NCBI RefSeq assembly: GCF_000219915.2
Contig: NC_017964.1
Location: 3,410,001-3,474,000, forward strand
Length of the DNA stretch: 64,000 nucleotides
Origin: Advenella kashmirensis WT001
Lineage (GTDB): Bacteria; Pseudomonadota; Gammaproteobacteria; Burkholderiales; Burkholderiaceae_B
Direction: 5' to 3'
A program made the translations under genes and the position numbers. The notes under the pieces are model-generated. The model was not told the origin of the DNA, made no database searches, and worked only from the letters and a program-made list of their open reading frames with translations. Positions within the stretch are counted from its first letter, which is position 1, and each line of letters begins with the position of its first letter. This document shows, one piece after another, positions 40,611 through 50,292 of the stretch.

Positions 40611-42186
40611 GAACAGTCTCCTCTGCGAATAATGCGCGGTCCATAATCGCAAGTGGTTCGCGTATGCTGACTGGCGGAAAGTCCATCAAGTCGAGCACTT
40701 CTCGTTGCAGATCAATACCGGGCGCGATTTCCTCCAGGACGAGACCTTCTGGCGTCACGGAGAACACCGCGCGTTCGGTAATGAGCAGCGCATTCTGGCC
40801 CTTTGCCACGCCGTCGCCAAGCCGGTAAGTGATGTGATCAGCCTGTTTGACGAACTTGCGGGACTGGCCTTCGCGCTCGATCTTTAAACCAGCCTCGTCG
40901 GTATAGGATATTTTTAAACCGCCGGTGGTGAAGGTGCCAGTAAAAACGAGTCGTTGTGCATTTTGCGCGATATCAATAAACCCCCCTGCCCCCGGGTTCG
41001 CCTTGCCAAAGCGGCTGACATTAACGCTGCCGTTCGCATCAAACTGTGCAAACGCCAAGGCGGCGAATGTGCACAGGCCGCCATCAATCAGGTCGAACTG
41101 TGTGACGCCATCCACGTTCGCCCGCGGGTTGATGTTGGCGGAGAATTGCCACCCATTCATGACGATGCCACCAAAGGAGCCATGCTCCGTCGTGAACCAA
41201 TAGTCGTCAATGTTAGACTCAGTGATCAGACCATCTTCAACCATGACCAGCGGTACATCCGAGGACGCACCAAAGCCGAATATCGTCAGTTCGTGCTGCT
41301 TGACTTCGCGAGCGGCTCGCCTGGCGATGATTTTCGCCGGTGTCTGGGGCAGTCTCTTTAACGAACTCAGCGGCGCGTTCTGGTTACCCAGGTAGGCTGC
41401 ATCGGTCGCAATGTCCGTCACCATCATCTGTTCTGGATCAACCACGATGTGATCGACGAGCGCCGCAGGAATGCGAGTGGAGACGGCTAATCGCGAATCG
41501 CGTGGCAAGATGCGCTTGACCTGCGCGATGACCTTGCCGCCACACGCCTTCACGGCCAGGGCCAAGGCAATATTCGAGGACAGGAGAGGATCCTCTTCGA
41601 AGGACAGGTTGCCAAGGTCGTCCGAGGCTGTCGCACGAATGATGGCCGTATTCAAAGCCCAGGTGGGGTAAAAGAGCAACTGCTCGCCCTCGAACTGCAC
41701 TTTGCGAACCAGCTCCTCAGTGGCAAGCGTGGTCAGGCGCCCGCCGGTTTGCTCGGGATCGATATAAGTACCGAGACCGACTCGGGTAAAGTAGCCAGGG
41801 CTCTTGCGCGCCACTTCGCGCAGCCAATGCATGCTGGCGCCGATGGGCCAGCTATAGGCTTCGATCCGGTTTTCCTGGATAAGTGTCATCAGGGCGGGTC
41901 GGGCACCGGTCTCAGGATGGGTCGGATTGACGTAAGAACCCGAGACGATTCGCTTCATAAGGCCTTCGGTGGCGACATGATCCATGCCCGGTATGCCCAC
42001 CGCATCACCCGTGCCGCATGGAAAGTAAAACGTTAAATCTCGCGGGCTTTGTGTGTCATCAAAGCGTTGACGCAAAGCTCGCAGGATGGCGTCAGGCGTT
42101 ATCCAGCCGATAACCCCAACGCTGGCTACGACATCCCCATCCTTGATGTGGGCGACCGCCTGGGCCGCAGTGCATATTTTGCTCAT
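40603..42186 (-). CDS. Family I CoA-transferase (acetoacetyl/propionate CoA-transferase type)
   Basis: 527 residues, one chain with alpha and beta halves fused, like propionate CoA-transferases. N-terminal CoA-binding part (VASVGVIGWITPDAILRAL; LTFYFPCGTGDAVG) and the catalytic Glu334 in TTEHGSFGGIV. Moves CoA from acetyl-CoA or an acyl-CoA to the incoming acid. Start overlaps the previous crotonase stop (ATGA). With an acyl-CoA ligase also nearby, the island has two ways to make the CoA ester. Intact; identity of the acid unknown. Confidence 0.88.
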   Translation of the reverse strand: MSKICTAAQAVAHIKDGDVVASVGVIGWITPDAILRALRQRFDDTQSPRDLTFYFPCGTGDAVGIPGMDHVATEGLMKRIVSGSYVNPTHPETGARPALMTLIQENRIEAYSWPIGASMHWLREVARKSPGYFTRVGLGTYIDPEQTGGRLTTLATEELVRKVQFEGEQLLFYPTWALNTAIIRATASDDLGNLSFEEDPLLSSNIALALAVKACGGKVIAQVKRILPRDSRLAVSTRIPAALVDHIVVDPEQMMVTDIATDAAYLGNQNAPLSSLKRLPQTPAKIIARRAAREVKQHELTIFGFGASSDVPLVMVEDGLITESNIDDYWFTTEHGSFGGIVMNGWQFSANINPRANVDGVTQFDLIDGGLCTFAALAFAQFDANGSVNVSRFGKANPGAGGFIDIAQNAQRLVFTGTFTTGGLKISYTDEAGLKIEREGQSRKFVKQADHITYRLGDGVAKGQNALLITERAVFSVTPEGLVLEEIAPGIDLQREVLDLMDFPPVSIREPLAIMDRALFAEETVHA

Positions 42187-42926
42187 GCTTTTGCTCCGAA
42201 CCGCGCAAGTGTCGCCTTGGCACGATCATGCTTGCAATTATCGATGAAGACCCGATTGGCGCTCGCGTCAAGCACTTCGCTCGCACCGGCAACCAAAGGG
42301 GCAAAAAACTGCTTCGTGGAAGCCACCGCGGGCTGGGGCATGTTTGCAATAAGACTGGCAATGCGTATCGCCTCCTCCAGTGACTTACCTTCGTCGATCA
42401 CGTAGTCGGCCAGACCAAGCCGAAATACATCGGCGCCACTTAGAAGTTCGTGACCAAAGGTAAGCCGTTTGGCAACAACCGGGCCTACGCGGGACGCCAG
42501 CGCCTGCAAGCCCCAGGGAGGCAGCCAGCCGTTGGGCACCTCGGCCAGGTTCCATCGCGCGGCGGCGCTGGTGACGATCAGATCGCACGAGCAGGCCAGA
42601 ATGAAGCCGCCACCAAAAGCATGCCCTTCCACGGCAGCAATGACCGGGGTGTTAAGGAAGGTGATTTTGCGGGCAATGGCGGCGGTGATGGCTTCGTGTT
42701 CTGCCATCTCAGCCAGGTTCATTGTGCCCAATTCCTTGAGGTCACTGCCTGCGCAAAAGCTAGGCTGCGTGCCGGTTAGCACGATGGCGCCAATGGAAGT
42801 CTCGCGGTCCAGTTCGGCGAACCGACGCTCCAAATCCTCGACCATTGCGCTGCCCAGGGCGTTGCGCCGATTCGCGCGGTCCAGGGTGATAATCGCCACG
42901 TTGTCCTTGTGTTCTACTTTAATCAT
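42183..42926 (-). CDS. Crotonase-family protein (enoyl-CoA hydratase-like), copy 1
   Basis: 247 residues. Motifs FCAGSDLKELG and EGHAFGGGFILACSCDLIVTSAAARWNLAEVPNGWLPPWGLQAL. As in copy 2, the first catalytic Glu is Ile109 (GGGFILA) while Glu129 is kept (AEVPNG). The rest is regular: SDLKELGTMNLAEMAEHEAITAAI and LGLADYVIDEGKSLEEAIRIA. Translationally coupled to the following CoA-transferase. The pair likely act on two intermediates, or form a heteromer. Intact. Confidence 0.86.
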   Translation of the reverse strand: MIKVEHKDNVAIITLDRANRRNALGSAMVEDLERRFAELDRETSIGAIVLTGTQPSFCAGSDLKELGTMNLAEMAEHEAITAAIARKITFLNTPVIAAVEGHAFGGGFILACSCDLIVTSAAARWNLAEVPNGWLPPWGLQALASRVGPVVAKRLTFGHELLSGADVFRLGLADYVIDEGKSLEEAIRIASLIANMPQPAVASTKQFFAPLVAGASEVLDASANRVFIDNCKHDRAKATLARFGAKA

Positions 42927-42947
42927 GGTTTAATTCTCCTCGTTCAT

Positions 42948-44279
42948 TCAATCAAGTTGTGCGCCGTCGCGGTTTACCGCTACGCGTACGGCAATGGGAT
43001 CAATATCTCGGGGCTGTACTTTCTCGTGTACAGCGAGCGCTGCGGCGTGGCCGATAGCGTGCCCGTAAGAAAAACATTGCGCTGTCACCCGTGCCGAGGC
43101 CATGGCTTCGGCCTCCGCCGACAGACATCGCCCGGCCACCAGAAGCGACTCCCCTGCCGACGGCACGAAACATTCGTATGGGATCTCGTAGTAGTCGTTA
43201 AACAGCCACTCCAGTTTGGGTATGGCTCCCGCGTGCTGCTCAATGGGCCATGCCGAACGTGCAATGCCGGAGCCGAACTTGGTTCCCTTAACGACATCGC
43301 TGTTAGCCAGCGTGGCCACACCCATGGCCTGGCGGCTTTGGCGAATGCCGACTTGCACACCGGTATCGTTGACATAGGCGTTTTCGCACCCAACGAGATA
43401 GTCGCGGAAAAAGCGTTCATATTCACGTACTTGCTTGCGGCCCTGAATCTCCGCCTCTGTCAGGTCAGCCGCAACAAGCGGATCCAGGTCACGACCATCT
43501 TCACCCAGGATGCGTGTGCAGTTGCACAGTAACTGGTCCGGGCGTGGCGTCGGGAACAGGAAGATCTTCTGGCGCGGCAACGCGTATTTCCTGGATGCGT
43601 TAGCCTTCTGGATCATCTCGACGACAGGACCAAGAAGCACGCTATTGTCTCCGTAGGTATCCAGGAACCGTTTAACGTCTACGCCATTGATGCGAAAGAT
43701 CATGGTCGGATTCTGAATAACACCGTTCAAGCTGCGGTAGGTGGGCAGTCCTGCCATCGCAGTCACATCTGCATCGCCACTGGCGTCGATCGTAATCTTT
43801 GCCGTGACGCGTAGCTTGCCTTGTTTGGTGTAGGCTACCACGCCGGCCACGCGCTCACCCCCGTCCATCAACACGTCGCTGACGACGGTGTGATAAAGCA
43901 CCTGAACACCACTGTCGGCAAGAAGACCGTCACCGACCTCACGCCACGTCAGGGGGTCATGCACCAGGGTATAAGTCTTGCCGTAAAGCGTCGGACCGGA
44001 AAGACCTCCTCTGGCCTGCATGCGCTGGATAAACTCCTCGGCAAAGCCGTATACCAGACGCACGGGGGCTGCCTTGGCGTCCTGCCGGGCTTCGAATAGA
44101 CCGCAGATCGTGCCGGACAATCCTGCGACGGCGCCGCCGCCGGCAAAGCCATAGCGCTCAAGCAGAATGACCTTCAGATTCTGACGCGCCGCTGTCACTG
44201 CGGCGGCCAGTCCTGCTGCGCCCCCGCCAATCACGAGCACGTCGGCCTCCAGCGCGAACGGTTGACGTTCATCTCTCAT
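42948..44279 (-). CDS. FAD-dependent oxidoreductase (FAD_oxidored/PF12831 type)
   Basis: About 443 residues. The N-terminal dinucleotide fold ADVLVIGGGAAGLAAAVTAARQNLKVILLERYGFAGG begins after MRDERQPFAL, and the C-terminal FAD loop reads AGESLLVAGRCLSAEAEAMASARVT. This family includes tricarballylate and other carboxylate dehydrogenases, and ones that act on cyclic acids. Start set at ATG 44279; the upstream Met at 44306 is in frame. It sits between the TRAP permease and the crotonases, so it probably oxidises the imported compound or its product. Intact. Confidence 0.85.
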   Translation of the reverse strand: MRDERQPFALEADVLVIGGGAAGLAAAVTAARQNLKVILLERYGFAGGGAVAGLSGTICGLFEARQDAKAAPVRLVYGFAEEFIQRMQARGGLSGPTLYGKTYTLVHDPLTWREVGDGLLADSGVQVLYHTVVSDVLMDGGERVAGVVAYTKQGKLRVTAKITIDASGDADVTAMAGLPTYRSLNGVIQNPTMIFRINGVDVKRFLDTYGDNSVLLGPVVEMIQKANASRKYALPRQKIFLFPTPRPDQLLCNCTRILGEDGRDLDPLVAADLTEAEIQGRKQVREYERFFRDYLVGCENAYVNDTGVQVGIRQSRQAMGVATLANSDVVKGTKFGSGIARSAWPIEQHAGAIPKLEWLFNDYYEIPYECFVPSAGESLLVAGRCLSAEAEAMASARVTAQCFSYGHAIGHAAALAVHEKVQPRDIDPIAVRVAVNRDGAQLD

Positions 44280-44312
44280 ATTTCTCTCCAATTTCAAGAT
44301 AGCCAAGCAGCG

Positions 44313-45626
44313 TTAACCCATGAAGCTCGGTAACCACGTCGCGATCTTCGGGAAGAACATGACGAGCAACAACGCAATGATCTGAAGTCCGATAAAAGGC
44401 GCGATGCCTCTAAAGATGTCGCCAAGCGAAATATTTGGCGGCGCAACGGCTTTCAGATAGAACGCGGCCGGCGCGAACGGCGGGGCCAGGTAGGAGATTT
44501 GCATGTTCATGCAAAACAAGATCCCGAACCAGATAGGGTCAAATCCCAAGGCCTTGATGACCGGCACAAAAATGGGCATCGTGAGCAGCACGATGCCAAT
44601 CCAGTCAATAAAGCAGCCCAGGATCATGAGGATTAACATCATGAGCGCAACGGTAGCCAAGGGAGGAATGGGCAAGCCCGTGATCAATTCCTGCAGGAAG
44701 GCGGTGCCGCCCGCCAGCGTATAGACCGACACCAATGCGGAGGCGCCAAAGAAAATCCACGTCAACATGGCCACGGTACTTCCCGTTCGTCGCAGCGAGT
44801 CCCAGACGGCATCGAAGTTCAATTTACCGTTGACACCAGCCACAATCAGCGAGCCCAGAACGCCTATTGCTGCGGTTTCGGTGGGTGTCGCAATGCCGCT
44901 GTACAGCGCACCAAGGACCATCAGTATCAAGCCTACCGGTAAGATCAGTGCGCGACCGAGTGCAATCTTCTCCATAATCGGAAGTTCGAGCTCTTCGGGC
45001 GGTGCCAAGGGCCCGAGGGAAGGATTCATGTAGCAACGTATAAGCACATAGGCCAGATACAGTGCAACGAGCAGGAACCCGGGCAGAACGGCAGCGACAA
45101 ACAAGGTGCCAATGGAAGTCTGCGAAACCAGGCCGTAGACGATCAGCACGATACTGGGCGGCAACATGGTGCCCAGCGATCCACCGGCACAAATTACCCC
45201 GACCGATAGGTGCTTGTTATAGCCACGCGCCAACATGGTCGGCAGGCACACCATGCCGAGGACTACAATCTCAGCGCCGATGACACCAACCATGGCGGCC
45301 AGTATCGTTGCCGCCAGAAGACACCCGACGGCCAATCCTCCGCGCAAGCGTCCTGACCAAATATGCAGTGCATAAAATAGTCGTTCAACGACACCCGCCT
45401 TCTCCAGGATGCACCCCATCAAGACGAACAGTGGCACCGAAATCAATGCGTAGTTATTCATCAAGGTGAAGATCCGGCTGACAATGAAATACAGTGTCTC
45501 CGGTTCGAAAAGCCAAAGCGTCAACACGACGGCAGTCATCCCCGTCGCGAACGCGAGCGGCATGCCTGTGAAAAGAAGCAACAATAAAATGCCTACTGTT
45601 GCGAGGCTAACGATTTCACTGCTCAT
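44313..45626 (-). CDS. TRAP transporter large permease (DctM)
   Basis: About 437 residues, 12-13 membrane segments. Family motifs: GMPLAFATGMTAVVLTL, VPLFVLMGCILEKAGVVERLF, GGSLGTMLPPSIVLIVYGLVSQTSIGTLFVA, and DWIGIVLLTMPIFVPV. The ATG at 45626 follows AAAGG by seven bases; the GTG at 45635 is an alternative. Overlaps the small permease gene. With DctP and DctQ it imports a carboxylate driven by sodium. Intact. Confidence 0.93.
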   Translation of the reverse strand: MSSEIVSLATVGILLLLLFTGMPLAFATGMTAVVLTLWLFEPETLYFIVSRIFTLMNNYALISVPLFVLMGCILEKAGVVERLFYALHIWSGRLRGGLAVGCLLAATILAAMVGVIGAEIVVLGMVCLPTMLARGYNKHLSVGVICAGGSLGTMLPPSIVLIVYGLVSQTSIGTLFVAAVLPGFLLVALYLAYVLIRCYMNPSLGPLAPPEELELPIMEKIALGRALILPVGLILMVLGALYSGIATPTETAAIGVLGSLIVAGVNGKLNFDAVWDSLRRTGSTVAMLTWIFFGASALVSVYTLAGGTAFLQELITGLPIPPLATVALMMLILMILGCFIDWIGIVLLTMPIFVPVIKALGFDPIWFGILFCMNMQISYLAPPFAPAAFYLKAVAPPNISLGDIFRGIAPFIGLQIIALLLVMFFPKIATWLPSFMG

Positions 45627-46101
45627 TACGGACACCCTTTACAGAATCAATGAAGGAGACGATGCTTTGCAGGACCATTAAGGCAGCGCCAATAGGAATC
45701 GCGATCTTCATGTACGTCGGGGCGAGCGAATTCCATCCGCCACCGGAGCGTTCTCCCATTTCAATCGCGGGTAATGCCTGTTCAACTCCGTAATAAACAA
45801 TGATCGATAGATAAACGATGGCCAGCAGATGTGCCAAGACATCCATCCAGCGCCGCATGTGTACCGGCAGCAGGTTGTAGATGACGTCGATGCGCACATG
45901 CGTGTTGTTTTTAATGGCATGGGCACCGGAGATTACGTAGTGAATCCCGACCACCATGATGACAAATTCCAGTGCCCACTCGGTGGGCGTGTGATAGATA
46001 TAACGGACGATGACGTCGTAGATCATGACAACGAAGACCACGAAGTAAATGGCACTTGCGTAGTCCCCGATCTTTTGGTTCAGGTTACTGATGAATCGCA
46101 T
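45616..46101 (-). CDS. TRAP transporter small permease (DctQ)
   Basis: About 161 residues with four membrane helices. Motifs: YDVIVRYIYHTPTEWALEFVIMVVGIHYVISGAHAIKNNTHVRIDVIYN are diagnostic of DctQ. Start ATG 46101 (MRFISNLNQKIG) follows GGAGC by eight bases; the upstream Met adds an unconserved tail. Between dctP and dctM with overlap into dctM. Intact. Confidence 0.9.
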   Translation of the reverse strand: MRFISNLNQKIGDYASAIYFVVFVVMIYDVIVRYIYHTPTEWALEFVIMVVGIHYVISGAHAIKNNTHVRIDVIYNLLPVHMRRWMDVLAHLLAIVYLSIIVYYGVEQALPAIEMGERSGGGWNSLAPTYMKIAIPIGAALMVLQSIVSFIDSVKGVRNEQ

Positions 46102-46228
46102 GATTGCTTGCTCCAGAGTGCGCGCGTTCCCGCGCTTAGGCTCAGCCAAGAGTGAGCGCGGCGTAATGAGTGGATGCGTGAACTTTAGCGGCTAACGAAA
46201 AACCGCCGATTTTGGTCACCTGGCCAGG

Positions 46229-47255
46229 TCACTCAATAAGACCCTTGCTGCGAAGGAACTGGACCTGACCGTCAACGGCGCGGCGCGACAAATCATTTTT
46301 ATCTCCATATTTTTGCCAGACAGCAATCGCGGCGGTACGGAACTTCTTGCGATCCGCTGCGCTCCAGTCAATGACCTGCACGCCCCGCGCCTCAAGCTTT
46401 TGCGCGACCGCAGCATCGGCCTGCTGGAGTTTTGCCGCCAGGTCCTGACCAAAATCCTTGACAGACTGCTCAAGTATTTTCTGCGTCTCGGGGTCGAGTT
46501 TGTCCCACACTTTTATTGGAATAGAGACGTCGCCCGTAGGGGTAGAGTGAATGCCTGGATAGATGACGAATTTGGCGATGTCGTGAAAACCAGTTCCTCG
46601 TTCATGCTGAGCGTGCCCAGTCGGTGGACTCGATGGTGCCACTATCGAGCGCACTGAAAACTTCGGAACCGGGTAGATTGATTGGCACCGCTTTGAAGCT
46701 GGCAAACAGGTCTGAGGACATGCCTTGGGGAAGACGAATTTTCAGGCCGGCCAGGTCTTCCGGCGAAGCCACTTTACGCGTCGTGGGCAGGGATTCTGCC
46801 CCCCACCACACCGCGCCGATGGGATAAAGGCCATAGGGCTTATATGCTTCACGCAACAGCTCCAGTCCACCATGTTCATAGAAATACTCGTAGGCAAGCT
46901 TGGGATCATCGTACGCAGCGTTCAAGTCGCCCAGCACGGCAAATGCCGGATTCTTGCCGCTCCAGTAGACGGTTGCCGGATGCTGGCCATTGAGGATGCC
47001 TCTGGCAACGGCATCGAATGTTTCGTTGGGTCCCACTATCGCGCCGGTTGGCAAGGGCGTGACCTTGATCTTGCCATTGGTCTTTTGCGTGACGTCTTTG
47101 GCCCAGCGCTCAAACGCCAGTTGAGTGACGGTACCAGACTGCCACAAGCTCTGGACACGCCAGGTCTGGGATTTATCTGCTGATGCCTGCGTGGGTAGCG
47201 TTGCAGCCAGCGCAATGGCCAGCGACGCGTACGTATTACGTGAAAATAATTTCAT
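46229..47255 (-). CDS. TRAP transporter substrate-binding protein (DctP)
   Basis: About 340 residues. A Sec signal (SLAIALAATLPTQASA) precedes the DctP fold: WRVQSLWQSGTVTQLAFERWAKDVTQKTNGKIKV, AYEYFYEHGG, GLKIRLPQGMSSDLFASFKAVPINLPGSEVFSALDSGTIESTDW. Two one-base losses close together break it: at 46616-46618 (TGG GGC) and at 46596-46597 (GAG GGA), after which DWGTLSMNEGTGFHDIAKFVIYPG reads through. Belongs to the mannitol/chloroaromatic-type TRAP group by sequence feel; substrate unknown. First gene of the island operon. GntR-site candidates lie upstream. Confidence 0.83.
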
Positions 47256-47360
47256 CTAAACCTCTCCTCGGGGGAAATCATTATTGCTATTGGTGAAAGG
47301 GGACAACGTGACGACTTCGAAAGCATCGAATTTATCTGACATATCAATGCATAGATGGTA

Positions 47361-47392
47361 ATATATCAGATAAATAATCTCTGATATATCAG
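47361..47392. promoter_or_regulatory. Candidate GntR operator in the TRAP/GntR divergent region
   Basis: Arms ATATATCAGA (47361-47370) and TCTGATATAT (47380-47389) are perfect reverse complements, and CTGATATATCAG (47381-47392) is itself a 12-bp palindrome. Variant copies lie at 47334-47345 (TCTGACATATCA) and 47468-47480 (TGATATATTAGAT). The cluster lies between dctP and the GntR gene and is a likely binding region for that regulator. Confidence 0.5.
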
Positions 47393-47541
47393 AAATATTT
47401 ATTTCGCGGGTTATCCCCAATAAATCAGAAGTTACGGCTTGAATTGGCAATATTGATTCTGTTGTGGTGATATATTAGATAGAAGTGACTTCTTCACTCG
47501 GTGCCTATACACAGGCAAGATTGAAACAATGGATAACGTAT

Positions 47542-48210
47542 ATGAGTACAAACCCTTCACATGAAAAGCCTTTAAAAGACGTCGCCTACGAAGCGCTCGA
47601 AAACATGATCATCCGAGGCCGGATTCGAGGCGGCAGCCTGTTTTCCGAGGCAGAACTGGCACAACAGATCAACATTGGCCGCACGCCGGTAAGGGAGGCT
47701 TTGCAGCAGTTGGCACAAGTCGGTCTGGTTACCGTCTTGCCTCGGCGGGGAATCATGGTGGTGGATGTCACCATCGCAATGCAGTTGCAAGTGCTTGAAA
47801 TCCGGCGTCCGCTAGAGCGATTGGTGGCAAGTTGCGCCGCCCTGCGGGCCAACGCCAGCCAACGCGCTGCCATGCTTGAACTGGCCTCGGCAACAGAGAA
47901 GAGCGCCGCGGCTGGCGACGGCGACGAGTTCCTCCAGGCAACGCGTCGCAACCACGCTGCTCTGGAAGAAGCCTCGGGAAACGAGCTCATTCAAAGTGTG
48001 ATGTCCCTGGTCCATGCGCGCTCCCGGCGATTTTGGTATATCCACTACGAGCGCTGGGGCGATCTGAGTGCCGCCGGCGCCGCGCATGCCAACTTGATGC
48101 GTAGCATCTCGCTTGGGAATGAAGCGGACGCCGTCCAGAATGCAGACCGGCTTGTTGATTATCTGGAGCAGTTTTGCCGCTCGACTATTGAGTCATACGG
48201 CAAGAAATGA
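47542..48210 (+). CDS. GntR-family regulator (FCD type)
   Basis: 222 residues. The winged helix (PLKDVAYEALENMIIRGRIRGGSLFSEAELAQQINIGRTPVREALQQLAQVGLVTVLPRRGIMV) and an FCD-type ligand domain (LEIRRPLERLVASCAALRA..., LEEASGNELIQSVMSLVHARSRRFWYIHYER). FCD regulators bind organic acids. Divergent from the TRAP operon and followed by the acyl-CoA ligase, so it should control the island. Start ATG 47542; the longer in-frame start at 47485 covers operator-like sequence. Intact. Confidence 0.9.
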   Translation: MSTNPSHEKPLKDVAYEALENMIIRGRIRGGSLFSEAELAQQINIGRTPVREALQQLAQVGLVTVLPRRGIMVVDVTIAMQLQVLEIRRPLERLVASCAALRANASQRAAMLELASATEKSAAAGDGDEFLQATRRNHAALEEASGNELIQSVMSLVHARSRRFWYIHYERWGDLSAAGAAHANLMRSISLGNEADAVQNADRLVDYLEQFCRSTIESYGKK

Positions 48211-48270
48211 ACTTTTAATAACCGCTACATCGATAAGCGGGCCCGAGAACCTGTGTAACGGAGACACTTT

Positions 48271-49927
48271 ATGATGAACTTCCCCATGACGCTCAACTGG
48301 CTCTGCCGTCTGGCCGAACGTATGTATGGCACGACTGAAGTTGTGACAAAAATGCCGATGGGCAATTACGCAGGCACAGCTATGCGCAAATCGCAGCGCG
48401 CAGCCGACGCCTGGCCCTGAGGACTGCGCCGCTGAAAAGCTCAAGTCAGGGGAAACCGTCGGCTCCCTGATGTGGAATCATCATGTCCACCTGGAAGCAT
48501 ACTTCGGCGTGCCGGCCGCCGGTGGCGTGCTGCATACCATTAACCACCGCCTCTCACCTGATGACCAGGTCTACATTATCAACCATGCCAGGGACAAAAT
48601 CCTGATCGTCGATGATGTGTTGCTGCCCCAGCTCCTGGAGATACTGCCGCGACTCGAAACGGTGGAAAAGGTCATCATCAACCAATACGGGCTTGAGGAC
48701 GCTGCAGGTTTTGCAACGTACGAGGCTTGGCTGGACGAGCCAGTGCCGTCTGGCGTGACACTGCCCGAGATAGCAGAGGATTCGCCGGCGAGTATGTGCT
48801 ACACCGGCGGCTCCACCGGCCGCCCCAAAGGGGTGGTGTATTCTCACCGCGGCCTGGTCATGCATGCCTTCTCACAGGCCATGGTCGATGGTTATGGCGT
48901 AAGCCGTAACGACACGGTTCTGGCCGTTGTCCCCATGTTTCACGGCAATGGCTGGGGCCTTCCCTTTTCTTGCGCACTGACCGGGGCCAAGCTTGTTCTG
49001 CCCGGCCCTAAGGTCGACCCTCAGAGCTTGCTGGCGCTCATGCAGGCGGAGCAGGTCACGTTTTCAGCAGGGGTGCCAACGGTTTGGCAAGAACTTGCGC
49101 GCAGCCTGGAGCAAGCGACTGCAACTGCGACACCGGCCAATCTCTGCCCGATGACCATCATAACGGGCGGCGCCGCACCCCCGCAGCACCTGTTTGACCG
49201 TCTTGCGCATTTTGGCATCACACTGCTTCAAGGATGGGGGATGACCGAAACAGCAAGCGTCATTACGGTAAGCAGACCTCAGCCCAAACACAACAAAGCA
49301 GTAGACCTGGCGAGTGGTGATTGGCGCCTGAGCCAGGGCAAGCCGATGGCCATTGTTGATATTCGGATCGTATCGGAGGGGAACGTACTCGCACATGACG
49401 GACGCTCGATTGGCGAAGTCCAGGTGCGAGGCGCATGTGTGACCAACAAGTACTTTGAACTGAACTTGCCTGGCCGCTGGACCGAAGATGGATGGTTGTG
49501 CACCGGCGATATCGGCCACATCGACCCTGGCGGTAACCTGAAGGTACTGGAAAGAAAGGAAGACCTGATCAAATCGGGCGGCGAATGGATCCCCCCTCAA
49601 GACCTGGAAGATGCGCTTCTTGAATTGCCGGAAATTATTGAGTGCACAGTCATCGGCATCCCGCATGAAAAATGGGGTGAACGGCCCCTGGCGTTGATGG
49701 TATTGGCGCAAGGCGCCACGATCGAAGACGAAGCACTGCGTTTACATTTGCTTGGCCGATTCGCCAAATGGCAGCTCCCGCAGGCATTCGTTTCGGTCGC
49801 TAGTATTCCACGTACCGCCGTGGGCAAGATCGCACGCCGTCAGCTACGTGAAGCGTATGCCGACTGGCCAAACCGGGCAATGGAGACAGCCAGCCAGAGC
49901 CCTCATCATGTTTGCGCGGAAGATTGA
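48271..49927 (+). CDS. Acyl-CoA ligase (AMP-forming) of the catabolic island
   Basis: About 552 residues when restored. The AMP-binding P-loop CYTGGSTGRPKGVVYSHR, the adenylate motif LLQGWGMTETASV, and the C-terminal hinge/lysine RVLERKEDLIKSGGEWI and GKIARRQL are present. Similar to medium/long-chain fatty-acyl-CoA synthetases. Two one-base losses near the N-terminus break it: about 48357 (CCG GAT GGG, MPDGQLRRHSYAQ) and 48421 (AGG GAC, LRDCAAEKLKSGETVGSLMW). Start ATG 48271 follows GGAG. It follows the GntR gene (60 bases) and provides the CoA ester for the operon opposite. Confidence 0.82.
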
Positions 49928-50179
49928 TTTGCCATTGGCTGAGATGCAGTTGAACTCAATCATCGGGCCAGGACCCGCAGTTAAGTATTGAGATCGCATC
50001 CCGCGCCAGTGAAAAAACATGGAAGAGCGTATCGGTCTGTTGCACACTCTCTACCTTGGGTTGGGAGAATGTATTGGCTGTGGCTTCAAAACTGAGTGAC
50101 GAAAATTCCAAACTGACTGGCCATCGACACGATAACACCTTCCAATTCGTGTCAAAAATGTAACAAGCCAACTTTCCCT

Positions 50180-50208
50180 CTTGAAACTGAGCCATTCATC
50201 CCTATAAT
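50180..50208 (+). promoter_or_regulatory. groESL promoter, overlapping sigma32 and sigma70 elements
   Basis: CTTGAAA at 50180-50186 and CCCTATAAT at about 50200-50208 fit the heat-shock sigma32 consensus. TTGAAA (50181-50186) and TATAAT (50203-50208) with a 16-base spacer fit sigma70. Just upstream of CIRCE. Confidence 0.75.
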
Positions 50209-50234
50209 TAGCACTCAGTAGGGTCGAGTGCTAA
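50208..50234. promoter_or_regulatory. CIRCE element (HrcA operator)
   Basis: TTAGCACTC (50208-50216), nine bases, GAGTGCTAA (50226-50234): a perfect CIRCE, the HrcA repressor site. It overlaps the -10 box of the groESL promoter. Dual HrcA and sigma32 control of groESL is common in betaproteobacteria. Confidence 0.95.
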
Positions 50235-50292
50235 CAGCCGGCCTGACTAACTCAATTTACCAACCTATTTTTATATATTCAGGAGTTTCTCC

